Shown here: positions 8,595 to 19,100 of the stretch, piece by piece
Layout of the letters: every line of letters begins with the position of its first letter
Numbering within the stretch: the first letter of the stretch is position 1
Source: Saccharicrinis carchari
GTDB taxonomy: Bacteria; Bacteroidota; Bacteroidia; Bacteroidales; Marinilabiliaceae
Assembly: GCF_900182605.1 (NCBI RefSeq)
Contig: NZ_FXTB01000012.1
Location: 1-64,000 of the forward strand
Direction: 5' to 3'
Length of the DNA stretch: 64,000 bases
Position numbers and translations under genes: made by a program
Notes under the pieces: generated by a model
Database searches by the model: none
Told to the model about the DNA's origin: nothing
What the model saw: the letters and a program-made list of their open reading frames with translations, nothing else

Positions 8595-11500
8595 CTAAAA
8601 CTTAATTTGTATGCCAATATTGTAAGACCTTGCCAGAGGGTAAGTCCCCCAGTCGATACCGGCAGCAGCATCACCTTCTGCTTTTGAATTGTCGCTGGTC
8701 GTCATTTCCGGATCCAAGCCCGGATATTTCGTAAAGGTCAGCATATTGTGTGCGAGCAAATAGATTCTTGCATTGGTCATTGCCAGTTTACTTATCCATT
8801 TTTGTGGTAGCGTATAGCCTATTTGTACATTTTTTAGGCGCAGGTAGGATCCGTTCTCCAAAAATCGGGTGGAAGGTCTTGTATTATTTGATTTTCCGCT
8901 CCACGATGCTCTGGGCTGCGTGTTACTTGTGCCTTCTCCTGTCCAGCGTTCATCGTAGTACCGCTTAGTTACGTTAAACGGTCGGTAAAAGCCTTCGATA
9001 TCAGTTGCCACTTGATAGTATATTTTATGGCCAAAATCGCCTTGCCAAAACATAGATGCGTCTATGTTTTTATAGTTGGCAGCAATTTGCAAACCAGTTG
9101 AAAACTTTGGTATGGCACTACCTACATGCATTCGGTCGCGCTCATCTATATATCCGTCGGTATAACTATCTGCATATCGCACATCGCCTGGGTAAATATT
9201 GTTTCCTTGATGTGCATTGGTAGTTATTTCTAAATCGTTTTGAAAGATGCCCTCCATCTTGTATAAATAAAATGAGCCAATAGGCTGCCCAACTTCTGTT
9301 CGGGTCGCATAAACCCCATTGTCAATCCTTCCGCCTACGATTGGGCCTCCCAGATCCAATACTTCGTTTCGCAAATAGGCAAAATTTCCGCTTACATCTA
9401 AGCCAACATCTCCAAGCTGATTCCTATAGCTTAAGTCTAACTCAATACCCGTGTTAAGGATCTCGCCATTGTTAACCCAAGAAGGCTCTGCATATCCAGC
9501 TGAGGGGGGGATGGGTTCTCGTACAAGCATATCTGCTGTTATTTTCCTATAATAATCCATAGTGAGCGAGAGTTTGTTTTGCCATATTGCCATATCTAAT
9601 CCCACATCAATTTGTGTACTTGTTTCCCATTTTAAATCGCGATTCCCTAAATTTGAAATCGCGTACCCCGGTGACATAACCCCACCGAAAGGATAGTTAA
9701 TATTAGGGGCAAGTTGATCTGAATAGGGGTAGTTCCCTACTTCCTGGTTTCCAATCGCACCGTAGCCAACCCTAAGCTTTAGCATAGAAATGAGGTCGTT
9801 ATTTTCCATAAAGCTCTCTTGGTCGATGCGCCAGGCGCCAGACACGCTGTAGAAGTTTCCCCATTGGTTACCATCGCTAAAGCGCGAAGAGCCGTCTCTT
9901 CGTAGGGTCAGTGACAGCAAATATTTTCTGTTGTAGGTATAATTTGCCCTTCCAAAAAATGATAGGAGGGAATTGGCCCATTTATTTTCTGATGCCACCA
10001 CGCTTCCTACTCCGTTTCCTAAAACCACCAAATGGTCAGCTTGATCGGGGAAGTCCCTTTCGGTTGTTGCATGGGTATATCCTTTGTTTCTGATAGTTTC
10101 TGTTCCAATCATTGCCGAGACGCTGTGCACATCTGCAAAAACTTTATTGTACGAAAACACATTGCTGGCAGTGAAAGACTGGAAATACCCATTTGAAATT
10201 TGCAGTGAATTAGGATTGTTGATTCTTTGATTTGTGCCCCAGGTTTCATTGAACCTTCTTTGGTTAAAATCGGTTTTGTCCATACCTAATGTGGAAGTGA
10301 AGTGCAAATAAGGGAATAGTTGGATATGCGCATTAACATCTCCAAACAGCTGGTCCTGTCCGCGATTGTTGTTCATCTTCTCGGCCAACCCTACAGGATT
10401 GTACCCATCGCCAAAGAAATTTTGATTGGCGGGTCGATCCACAAACTGCCCGTCTTGGTCATGAACAGGGATTGCCGGTGTACGAAACAATGCGTAACGA
10501 ACTACACTACCTCCATTTCCACCGTATCCGTCCCCGCTACTTCCTATAATATCGTTATCGCTTTTGGAAATATTTATATTTGTACCTATTCGGATGTAAT
10601 CATTCACTTGGCTATTTAAGCTTACCCGTCCCGAGTGTTTCTTATAGTGCGATCCTATTATTATTCCTTGCTGCTCAAATAAGTTTGTAGATATAAGATA
10701 GGTAAGTTTGTCGTTACCTCCATTAATTGATACGGTTTGATTTTGAATAAATCCTTTGCGAAAAATTGCATCGAGATGATCCACGTCCGGTAAAGTGGCT
10801 GCAAGGTCACCGTCAATTAAATTCCGCAGGAATATTGGGTTATCAACAAAGGCGTTGTCGTTGTTGGCCGCCTCGTTGTACATACTAATGTACTGGTCGC
10901 GATTGGTCATGGGAGTTAGCTTCCCATGCTCTTGAAAGCCAACTTGGGAGTTGATTTCTATTTTTGTTTTACCCTCGGTTCCCTTGCGGGTTGTTATAAT
11001 AATAACGCCATTATTGGCCCTCGCACCGTATATTGCGGCAGATGCGGCATCTTTAAGTATGCTGATAGACTCAATGTCGCTGGTTGATAAAACGCTAAGT
11101 GCGTCAACCGTTGGCACACCATCAACGATATATAGGGGATCGTTACTGCTGTTGATGGATCCAACCCCTCTAATTCTAACATTTACCCCTTCGCCCGGCA
11201 TTCCTGTGTTGGAGGTAATATTTACACCCGCGGCGCGCCCTTGTAAAGATTGATCGATGCCGGCTACCGGAAGCGATCTGATTTGGTCTGCATCTACATT
11301 TGAAACTGAGCCTGTTAAATCTATTTTGCGCTGAACCCCATACCCAATAACTACAAATTCATCCAGTACTTGCGTATCTTCCTCCAGGATAACATCAATG
11401 CGCCTGTTCTGTCCTACAATATGAGATTGGGTTTTAAAACTAATATAGCTGAACACAAGGGTTGGGTTTTCAACCTCCCGGGGGATTTCTATCTCATATT

Positions 11501-11714
11501 CACCATTTAAAAAACTCGATGTTCCATATGTAGTTCCTTCAATAACTATAGAAACACCCGGCAACCCAATACCTTCGTTATCTTTTACCGTGCCACTTAC
11601 CTTTATCGCCTGGTCTTGACTACTGCTGGCTAAAGGTATTAGCAGTGCTATTATTAAAATCCAAAGGCTTTTTATTTTTATAGTTTCCATTTGTTTAGAT
11701 TTTTTTATTTTCAT
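8595..11714 (-). CDS. susC-like: SusC-like TonB-dependent outer-membrane transporter (PUL1)
   Basis: A 1039-residue outer-membrane receptor that imports oligosaccharides in a complex with the adjacent SusD. A signal peptide covers the first 35 or so residues; METIKIKSLWIL from 11690 is an alternative start. A carboxypeptidase-regulatory-like domain follows (IKVSGTVKDNEGIGLPGVSI). Next come the TonB-box-like region DEFVVIGYG, the plug with SLQGRAAGVNITS and the NGVIIITTRKG segment, and the beta-barrel ending in an aromatic-rich strand (YNIGIQIKF). Length fits the family. The gene starts 47 bp after the preceding gene of the operon. Confidence 0.96.
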   Translation of the reverse strand: MKIKKSKQMETIKIKSLWILIIALLIPLASSSQDQAIKVSGTVKDNEGIGLPGVSIVIEGTTYGTSSFLNGEYEIEIPREVENPTLVFSYISFKTQSHIVGQNRRIDVILEEDTQVLDEFVVIGYGVQRKIDLTGSVSNVDADQIRSLPVAGIDQSLQGRAAGVNITSNTGMPGEGVNVRIRGVGSINSSNDPLYIVDGVPTVDALSVLSTSDIESISILKDAASAAIYGARANNGVIIITTRKGTEGKTKIEINSQVGFQEHGKLTPMTNRDQYISMYNEAANNDNAFVDNPIFLRNLIDGDLAATLPDVDHLDAIFRKGFIQNQTVSINGGNDKLTYLISTNLFEQQGIIIGSHYKKHSGRVSLNSQVNDYIRIGTNINISKSDNDIIGSSGDGYGGNGGSVVRYALFRTPAIPVHDQDGQFVDRPANQNFFGDGYNPVGLAEKMNNNRGQDQLFGDVNAHIQLFPYLHFTSTLGMDKTDFNQRRFNETWGTNQRINNPNSLQISNGYFQSFTASNVFSYNKVFADVHSVSAMIGTETIRNKGYTHATTERDFPDQADHLVVLGNGVGSVVASENKWANSLLSFFGRANYTYNRKYLLSLTLRRDGSSRFSDGNQWGNFYSVSGAWRIDQESFMENNDLISMLKLRVGYGAIGNQEVGNYPYSDQLAPNINYPFGGVMSPGYAISNLGNRDLKWETSTQIDVGLDMAIWQNKLSLTMDYYRKITADMLVREPIPPSAGYAEPSWVNNGEILNTGIELDLSYRNQLGDVGLDVSGNFAYLRNEVLDLGGPIVGGRIDNGVYATRTEVGQPIGSFYLYKMEGIFQNDLEITTNAHQGNNIYPGDVRYADSYTDGYIDERDRMHVGSAIPKFSTGLQIAANYKNIDASMFWQGDFGHKIYYQVATDIEGFYRPFNVTKRYYDERWTGEGTSNTQPRASWSGKSNNTRPSTRFLENGSYLRLKNVQIGYTLPQKWISKLAMTNARIYLLAHNMLTFTKYPGLDPEMTTSDNSKAEGDAAAGIDWGTYPLARSYNIGIQIKF

Positions 11715-11761
11715 GATTTGCTTTCAAAAACTATTTTTTTGTGACAGTCTGTGTGCTAAAC

Positions 11762-13483
11762 CTATTTATAAGAAACAACTACATCGCCTGCTTTATAAGC
11801 TCCATTCTGCTTTTCAAGTTTTAACCCTTCCGGAATTTCAACAATAAGTCTTGCGCTTTGAGCAGGAATACTTAATGGAGTTTTCCCTGTTATATTTTTT
11901 GCCAATACACGATGAGAAACAACATCGAAAAGATAGATCGGCTCCCCCTGATAGAAATAATCAACTTCCATCGCTTTATCGTAAGGATTAAAGATTAGAT
12001 AAGTAGGGTAAGCGCTGTCTCTATGGAAATCAGTTGCCAGGCAGTCCAGTTTTAAAATAAAATCGACATTGGTTTTTTGAACGATTGCACCAAAAATACC
12101 TACATGTGCCGAACCATAAATACTAAATTGAGATACATCGGGATTGTTTTCGGCCCAAAGGGGACCGTCTCCTAAAGCTACTGGTGATGCGTCAACCAAT
12201 AATGTGTTGTCAAACTTGTCATTTTTTCTAAGTCCTTCATAGGCGATCACATTTCGGGTTAAATTCTTTTTATTAGGAAGAGTCTGGTTATTATCGGGAA
12301 TTTCGTTGGGATAGAATAAGCGAGTGGCATTGGCTACATTAAGCATCCATTTCCCGATGGTTTCGGCATATTCTGGGGCATACCTAACCATGGGGACCAA
12401 CGGCCAAGCCATGTCGAAACTATTCATCAGAAAGCCGAAGCCTCCACCGTCGTCCCAGCTGCCTTGAATCCCATGTACATCGTAACTGCCCCAGCGCTCA
12501 TTGATTATTCCCCAGCCATATCGTCCATCGCTTGCATGAGTGCCATCAAAAGTCCAGTCTAGGATGGGGTGGAAATTATAACTTGTTCCATGTTGTGCAT
12601 TTAGCCGGGCGGCAGTTAATGCGCCAAAGGGCATGAGTACTTCGTAGAACCTGCTCTCTTTTTGTGCAAGGAGTGCCTCTGTTGCAGATTTGGCGCCTTG
12701 TAGATACTTTTCGTCCCCAAATTTTTGATAAGCTGCCATAAGTACCCAGGCATGGCCTGCCGCTGCATCTTCTTGAAAAGGGATGTGGCTCTTTTTTCCT
12801 TCCATTGTTGAATAATCGAAGAAGGAGTAGCTGTAATCTCCATTTAAAGTTGAATCGGCGCTGTAAAACTGGTCGGCAACAATTTGCATTAGGCTGTCGG
12901 ACCGATCCACTCCGGGGAAAAGATCTGCAACGGCGTAATACAACATATTCGGAAACACATCGTACCACCAATCTCTCGAATATCCCCCTCCCAGATTTCC
13001 GACTTTTTCGGAAGTGTTGTTCATGAATATATTCCACTCATTATCTAGGTTGAAATAATTTTGGCTCATTTTTACATAATTATACCCTTGCTGGTCGGTT
13101 TTGTCAATTCCAACCAAGCCGGCGCTCATTAGTGCGCCAAGAGCACCAACAGCTTCGTGAAACTCTCCTCCATTAGCATCGCTGCCCTGCCTCACATCGC
13201 CTATTGCCGTGTAAAGACCAAAGGTTTGCTGAGGAAAATTGCGCTGGCTATCGTCGAGCCATATAAAAGGCAAATAGTCGCCTTTAATATTATAATCGAA
13301 CACATACCGATCAAAATTGACGGCAACCTCTTTCCAGTCAAGCATTTTGTATGGTTGCGGAAGAAAGGGCATAGTTTCTACCCTGTCAATCTGCAATTGT
13401 TCGATCGGTTGCTTTTGATCGCAAGAAACCAGCAAAAGAAGTAAAACAAGAAATGTTGAGATATAGGATATGTTTCGTTTCAT
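11762..13483 (-). CDS. Lipoprotein of unknown family, probable alpha/alpha-barrel glycosidase
   Basis: About 573 residues starting at MKRNISYIS, with a lipobox ending LLVSC; an in-frame extension to 13537 would lack a sensible signal peptide. I do not recognise a named family. It is clearly homologous to the first 545 residues of the protein at 16102-19242: both have PQPYxMxDWKxVA, VGIDKT, DWWY, TAARxNA, GWGII/V with RWG, FLMN and YGSxHVG. Helical segments rich in W, A and G suggest an (alpha/alpha)6 barrel, and the conserved D/E-rich loops could hold catalytic acids. Position in a PUL beside GH130 and an MFS transporter supports a glycosidase or lyase role. Function is inferred from context only. 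Confidence 0.6.
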   Translation of the reverse strand: MKRNISYISTFLVLLLLLVSCDQKQPIEQLQIDRVETMPFLPQPYKMLDWKEVAVNFDRYVFDYNIKGDYLPFIWLDDSQRNFPQQTFGLYTAIGDVRQGSDANGGEFHEAVGALGALMSAGLVGIDKTDQQGYNYVKMSQNYFNLDNEWNIFMNNTSEKVGNLGGGYSRDWWYDVFPNMLYYAVADLFPGVDRSDSLMQIVADQFYSADSTLNGDYSYSFFDYSTMEGKKSHIPFQEDAAAGHAWVLMAAYQKFGDEKYLQGAKSATEALLAQKESRFYEVLMPFGALTAARLNAQHGTSYNFHPILDWTFDGTHASDGRYGWGIINERWGSYDVHGIQGSWDDGGGFGFLMNSFDMAWPLVPMVRYAPEYAETIGKWMLNVANATRLFYPNEIPDNNQTLPNKKNLTRNVIAYEGLRKNDKFDNTLLVDASPVALGDGPLWAENNPDVSQFSIYGSAHVGIFGAIVQKTNVDFILKLDCLATDFHRDSAYPTYLIFNPYDKAMEVDYFYQGEPIYLFDVVSHRVLAKNITGKTPLSIPAQSARLIVEIPEGLKLEKQNGAYKAGDVVVSYK

Positions 13484-13511
13484 AACAATTATTTTTAGCA
13501 TTGTTGATAGT

Positions 13512-14807
13512 TTAATGGTCAAGTTTAGTGGCAACAAGATTAGGATTGTCTTTTTTTACCTCACCCACAGTTTTGTTTACATGGTTGATAATATTTTTTG
13601 CAACAGGAATAGAGATCATCTGGATAAGAGCCACAATAACGAGTGCATAACGAAGCGCAAAATCTTTAGAAACATAAAGAGCGAGCACTATGAATAATAC
13701 AAGCCCGAAGAAGCGGCCAATATAGAGGCCAAATTCGTGATTAAAGATATAGGCGTACTCGCTTCTGTTTTCTTTTACCGAGAGAATATCGATTACTCTC
13801 ATCTGAATTGGAAAGTAAGCGATATCGTGCAAGGGCATAAACAGGACTTTACAAAGAACAAAAATTATGACCCCAACCGCAGAGAAAAGTATCTGATTGG
13901 CAAGTGCCCCGATAAGAAATATAACCATCCCGGTGGTAAAAATAATTAGCCTGTGCTTGGGTTTGGTTGTCCTGCCCAAGATGTACAAGATAAATGCAGT
14001 TAGAATACCGCCCACACTTTGAACGGTTCCAAGTGTTCCTTCGTCGCCAACTAAAGTCATAATTAGAATGGCCGGTGCCGTAACCAAATATCCTTGGATC
14101 ATACCCTTTAAAGATGCAAGAGCAAGCATCTTTTTCCAAAGCAAGTCAAATCGGAAATAGAGAAACTTCTTCTTGTCGGGGTTTCTAAATTTTTCTTTGT
14201 GAATTACCATGCTTGCAAGTATGGTAAGAAGAATTACTACCCCTGTGACCACCTGATAGGCTCCTGTAATTTTTCCGTCGAACCATTCATTTTTTCCGCT
14301 TTGGACAATAAACCATCCAACAACAGCCGGTACAATAATAAACGTAAGGGTATAAAAAAACGTTTCAACTCCGTAATAATAATTTCTGTTGCTATCGTTT
14401 GTAGTGTCTAAGGTTAAAAAATCCCTATTGGCCCAAAAAAAGCCGAAAGATGCACCCATAATTAAGCCAGCGATGGAAACGCCGCCCATATCTATTTTGC
14501 TGAGCGTCATCATAAAGATCATTGAAATACCGCTTAACAGCATTCCGAAACTGTATAAATGCGAAATGTTAATTTTCTTCAGCAAAAAACCGTTTATTAA
14601 GAATGTGAAAGGAATACCGGTATATACGCACAGTTGATATACTGCAACCATCGAGGGGTCGTTGGAACTACGCATAATGTAAGCGCCAACGAAAATATCG
14701 ATGATGGGCAAAACAAACGCATATATCATGTTGGTGATAAGCACCAGGCGCATATCGCGCGGCATGGTAAGGAAAAACTGATATTCAGAGAAAAGTTTCT
14801 TTTTCAT
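13512..14807 (-). CDS. MFS transporter, probable oligosaccharide importer
   Basis: The 431-residue inner-membrane protein has about 12 hydrophobic helices in an MFS-like layout: a first block to about residue 190, a polar loop (HKEKFRNPDKKKFLYFRF), then a second block. It sits 28 bp upstream of the unknown glycosidase and about 80 bp downstream of GH130. In Bacteroidota an MFS gene next to GH130 commonly imports the disaccharide that a cytoplasmic phosphorylase then splits. That role is inferred from context, and the substrate cannot be read from sequence. Confidence 0.8.
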   Translation of the reverse strand: MKKKLFSEYQFFLTMPRDMRLVLITNMIYAFVLPIIDIFVGAYIMRSSNDPSMVAVYQLCVYTGIPFTFLINGFLLKKINISHLYSFGMLLSGISMIFMMTLSKIDMGGVSIAGLIMGASFGFFWANRDFLTLDTTNDSNRNYYYGVETFFYTLTFIIVPAVVGWFIVQSGKNEWFDGKITGAYQVVTGVVILLTILASMVIHKEKFRNPDKKKFLYFRFDLLWKKMLALASLKGMIQGYLVTAPAILIMTLVGDEGTLGTVQSVGGILTAFILYILGRTTKPKHRLIIFTTGMVIFLIGALANQILFSAVGVIIFVLCKVLFMPLHDIAYFPIQMRVIDILSVKENRSEYAYIFNHEFGLYIGRFFGLVLFIVLALYVSKDFALRYALVIVALIQMISIPVAKNIINHVNKTVGEVKKDNPNLVATKLDH

Positions 14808-14886
14808 TATTTTTAGATATGGTAACTTTTAACTCCCACAGAATAAATCTTAAACGGGGGATCTTATTTCTCACAGATAATATGTT

Positions 14887-15930
14887 TTACTTCAATGAAT
14901 CCAGGATTTCTTGAATGGAAAGTTCTGCTCCGCAGATTACTTCATCGCTAGCTCCGTAATAGAGTGTAATTGTATCGCCGTTTACAATATGGCCATTGGT
15001 AAAAATCACATTTCCAAAAAACCCTTCTTTTTCGTATTCCATAATGGGCTCCATGATGGGTTTCATACTTCTTGAAATAACCTTGGCCGGATTATCCCTA
15101 TCAAGAAGGAGTGCGCCCAGGCAGTATCGGTTGTTCTCATCTGCGCCATGGTATATCTCCAACCATCCTTCGGATGTTGCAATTGGTGCAGCTCCTGCCC
15201 CTACCCTTGCGCTGTCCCACATTCCTGATCGTGTTACTGCAATGCATTGGTGTTTGCCCCAATGAAGCATATCAGGGGACTCGGCTATCCAGATATAATT
15301 ACCCCCCAGTTCAGGACTGCTTGGCCGGTGAAGTGCATAATATTTATTGTTGATTTTTGTGTCGAAGATTGCACAGTCCTTATTGTGGGGAGGGAAAATC
15401 ATGCCCTGCCTTTTAAAGCTCTTCCAATCTTTTGTTGACATATACCCTACACCTACCGCAATTTCTGAAACCATGGTGTAGGTAAGGTGATATTCTTCGC
15501 CTATTTGGGAAACCCTGCAATCCTCTATTCCAAACGACTCATATTCCCCTTTACCATTAATTGACTTATAGGAGTCCGGTTCTGTAAAAACTTTTCCATC
15601 CTTACTGTTGACCAAACGTAAATGGGATAAAGTGGTAAGGTAATTTTTACCATCGTATGTTATTACTCTTGGATCGGAATCATCAAGCTTGGGGTCGTTC
15701 TGATCGAAGGTTAGGATCTCGGCTTTACCATTCGCATCTAAAACGGGGACTTTGATACTCCCCTCTATCTGTTTGGTTCTTTCGGCAACCCGGCACAGCA
15801 TCCAAGTTTTCCCATCGAACTGAAAAACGCCCGGATTAAGGAGGCATTCGATATACATCTCCTTTGAGCTTGGTTTTATATCCTTGGGCCTAAGAATCGG
15901 ATTATTTTTAAATCGTTTAGCAATATCCAT
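14887..15930 (-). CDS. GH130 beta-mannoside phosphorylase or beta-mannosidase
   Basis: A five-bladed propeller enzyme of about 347 residues that cleaves beta-mannosides by phosphorolysis or hydrolysis. I chose the ATG at 15930 (MDIAKRFKNNPILRP); upstream in frame there is only a TTG. GH130 marks are NPILRPKD near the start, NPGVF, SFGIEDCRVSQIG with the catalytic Asp, RVGAGAAPI and IYHG. There is no signal peptide, so it should act in the cytoplasm, consistent with the neighbouring MFS importer. Phosphorolytic members need basic phosphate-binding residues, which I cannot verify by eye, so hydrolase versus phosphorylase is left open. Confidence 0.88.
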   Translation of the reverse strand: MDIAKRFKNNPILRPKDIKPSSKEMYIECLLNPGVFQFDGKTWMLCRVAERTKQIEGSIKVPVLDANGKAEILTFDQNDPKLDDSDPRVITYDGKNYLTTLSHLRLVNSKDGKVFTEPDSYKSINGKGEYESFGIEDCRVSQIGEEYHLTYTMVSEIAVGVGYMSTKDWKSFKRQGMIFPPHNKDCAIFDTKINNKYYALHRPSSPELGGNYIWIAESPDMLHWGKHQCIAVTRSGMWDSARVGAGAAPIATSEGWLEIYHGADENNRYCLGALLLDRDNPAKVISRSMKPIMEPIMEYEKEGFFGNVIFTNGHIVNGDTITLYYGASDEVICGAELSIQEILDSLK

Positions 15931-16017
15931 CTTATCTGTTTTAAATTCACCTGTTTGTATTGTTTTCAAAATTAAGATGAATTAATGTGAATCGTGTGTA
16001 CCGGGTTTTCAAATTAG

Positions 16018-16036
16018 TACATCCTATTATCAAAAT
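16018..16036 (-). promoter_or_regulatory. Candidate HTCS1 operator upstream of GH130
   Basis: The plus strand reads TACATCCTATTATCAAAAT. At 19308-19326, upstream of the PUL1 lead gene, it reads TACACTCTATTATCAAAAT, so 17 of 19 bases match. Both copies precede minus-strand genes (88 and 66 bp before the start codons). On the minus strand each also carries TTTTG, as in the -33 box of Bacteroidota promoters. A role as operator or promoter is inferred. Confidence 0.45.
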
Positions 16037-16101
16037 CGACTTAATCGTTATAGTTCAAGGCTTTTAGCGTTTTTTTAGTTGCTAAAAAGTGAGAGTCCAG
16101 A

Positions 16102-19100
16102 TTATTCGGAAATCATAAAGCGCGTAGATAGAGTCTTGTTATTTGTTAAAATTCTCAAAAAATACAATCCCGACAAAAAGCTAGAAGGTAAGTTAATAGT
16201 CAATGGTGTTTGTCCATCATCAGATAAACTGTGGCTCTCATAAAAGGCCAGACTTCCTTTAATATCAAAAATTTGATACTGAACATACTCCACATCACTG
16301 GTATCAAAAAGTAAATTAACAACTAAATTGTTAACTGGATTTGGGTATATAACTAAATCTTTATTGGTGGATGGATGTGTGATTCCTACATCTTCCAAAA
16401 GTTGTACCTTATTAATTTGAGCAGGCGTAAGGGCAAAGTTGAAGATGCTAACCATAGCCATATCGCCCATAAAGTTATACTCATTATTTCCGGGTAAATT
16501 TTGGCCCAAAACCATATTTACAGGGGATTGGTTAATTGTCCCTGAATGATTTGCGAAGGAATCCAGTTCTCCGTTCAACCAAATCTCCATATTTACCCCG
16601 TCATACAATGCTACCACATGGTACCATTCGCCTGCTGTTAGGCTAGACTCGGAATCAAGATCTCTTATGCTTTCGCTAGAATTGACCGTAAATCGCAACT
16701 TGTTGTCGGTAATAGATATCTTAAATCTGTTTTCCCAGCTTCCATGCGAAATGGGATGCTGCTCTTTGGTGGAAAGCTCATCTATCTTTAAAAAGATAGA
16801 AATTGAGATTTCCTCGGAAAAGTTTAATTTTTCGGATGAAGGCATTAAAATATTGGCCGAGGAACCGTCAAAGCGTGCCGCATGATTATTGTTCCCGTTC
16901 ATATCGTCGGTCCAGGTTATCCCTCCACCAACAATCCCATGAAGATTATTTCCGCTATCGTCATCGGCATTCCCTCTTAATTTATAAAATGCGACTCTGT
17001 CCCCCGCGGGATTATCCTGAAAGTCCCGAACAATAATTTGCACACTATCTTTGGCAAACAGATTATCCGGATTGCTCACTTTGCATAAGATGTAGTAATT
17101 CCCCTCTTCCTCGGGAGCGGTTAAGGTAACAGACTCACCATCGCCTGCGATAGCACCACTTAACTTTGTTTCCCATGCGTATTGCAAAGGGTCGTTGTAA
17201 TAATCCTGCGCATTACATAACAGCGCGATTTTCTCTCCAGGTTTGCATTTTCTGGGAGTGGCTGTGATAGAAAGTATTTTGGGAGGGTGCGGGATTCGTT
17301 CTACTACATCTATTTGTATTGATAAGGAGTCTGTTAAACCACTTTTGTTTTCAACTTTGCAAGCAATTGTATATTTACCGACATCTTTTGGCGCATCGTA
17401 CTTTATCTCACTAGTAGCCATGGATACGGAGTTCCCTATAAACCAAGAATATGTAAGCTCCTCGTTGTTGGCATCGTATGCCGTACAGTAAATAGTCGTT
17501 GATTTATTTATTTCTAAGGTGCTGTCGGCACTTGCCAATGCTTTTATTCGGGGAGGTAAATTTTCCGTGGGCAATCCATTATTAAAGTCAATAATTACAC
17601 CGTTGGCAATTGTTTTATTGTTTGTATATTCTATCTCTGCCTCCTGTGGCACTATCACAATCATGACAGCGCTGCCCGCAGATAATTCAATACTGGAAAC
17701 ACCTGATTGCCCATGGCCGATAAACTGATTAGAAATGGCATCGTATAATTTAAAAGTGCCTTCGGGTAAATAGAAATTAACTGAATGGGCTTGTTCAAAT
17801 GGGTTATAATAAAGATAAGAGGGGAAGGCTTCTTGACCAAAGTAATCTGTTTTGAGCAAATCCAGCTGAAGGATTCCTTCTATATTGGTTGTGTCGATAA
17901 TGGCAGCCAATGTGCCAACGTGGGACGAACCGTACAGCATTAAATTGGTTTGCGCCCATCCGCCAGCAATAGCATCCCCGGTTGCGTAGGGTTCTTCGTT
18001 GTTCTTGACCTCTCGCAGTGCTTCGTATGCTATGTAGGAGTTTGGATCGTAAGTTTCGGACCAAGTTGCATTGTCCTGCATATTAGGAGGGAGGTAAGCA
18101 GGGTAAAGGAGTCGTGATGCGTTGGCCATATTCAAGACCCACTTGGCGATGCTTTTTGAAAACCGTTCATCATACCGGAGCATCGGTACAAGTGCCCCCG
18201 CTTGTTGAAAACCGTTCATCAAAAAGGCATAATCATTTCCATTATCGTTCGCTTCGCCAATAAGCCCGGAGCAATCCAAATCTCCCCATCTACCAACTAT
18301 CGCTCCCCACCCTCTAAGATCGCCTCTATCGAAGCACCAGTTTACCATTTTTTCAATATCGTATCGAGTAGCCATCTCTGCGTTCATTCTTGCAGCAGTA
18401 TAAACGCCGTAAGGCAATTGCAACTCATAGGAAGGATTGTCGGCCCACTCATTTAAAAATTCCATCGCCCACTCAGCGCCCTTTAAATATTCCTTTTGTC
18501 CTGTCTCCACATAAGTATTATAGAGGATCCACGCTATTGCTCCTGCGGCTTCGGGTTGTTTAACGCCTTCATCCAGCGGATCCATTGTTGACATGCTCCA
18601 TGCGCGGTAGTTCATATAGGGCGATGCCCAAGGGGTATCGGATGCGCCCATTTTTCGTAGCGCTCGCATCCATTGGTTGGCCATGACCGGTAGTTGATCA
18701 TCAAAGATTTGAATTTCAGGGTACAAATCTTTTAGTTGCATAAAAAAAACATTGGGCATGGTTTCGTACCACCAGTCGTTGCCCGAACTCGTTTGAGGAT
18801 GATTCAGATATATATTCTCCTGTGGGCGTTTGTTAAAAAACTCTCTTACCATGGACACCCAGTTGTTGCCAAACTGATTGGTTTTATCTATACCCACCAA
18901 GCTTGCACCAACAACGGCAGGAATTACGTTGATGGCCTCACCGGAGCTTGGCGCGTTTGTTCCAACCGCAGTGTGCAAGCCGAAGCTTGGAAGTCCCGGG
19001 TAGTTAAGCGAATTATTCCGGGAAAAGACCAGAGGTAGGTGCTCACCAACAAGATTTTGATTAAAAACGATGGAATCATAACCGCCGGCAACTTTTTTCC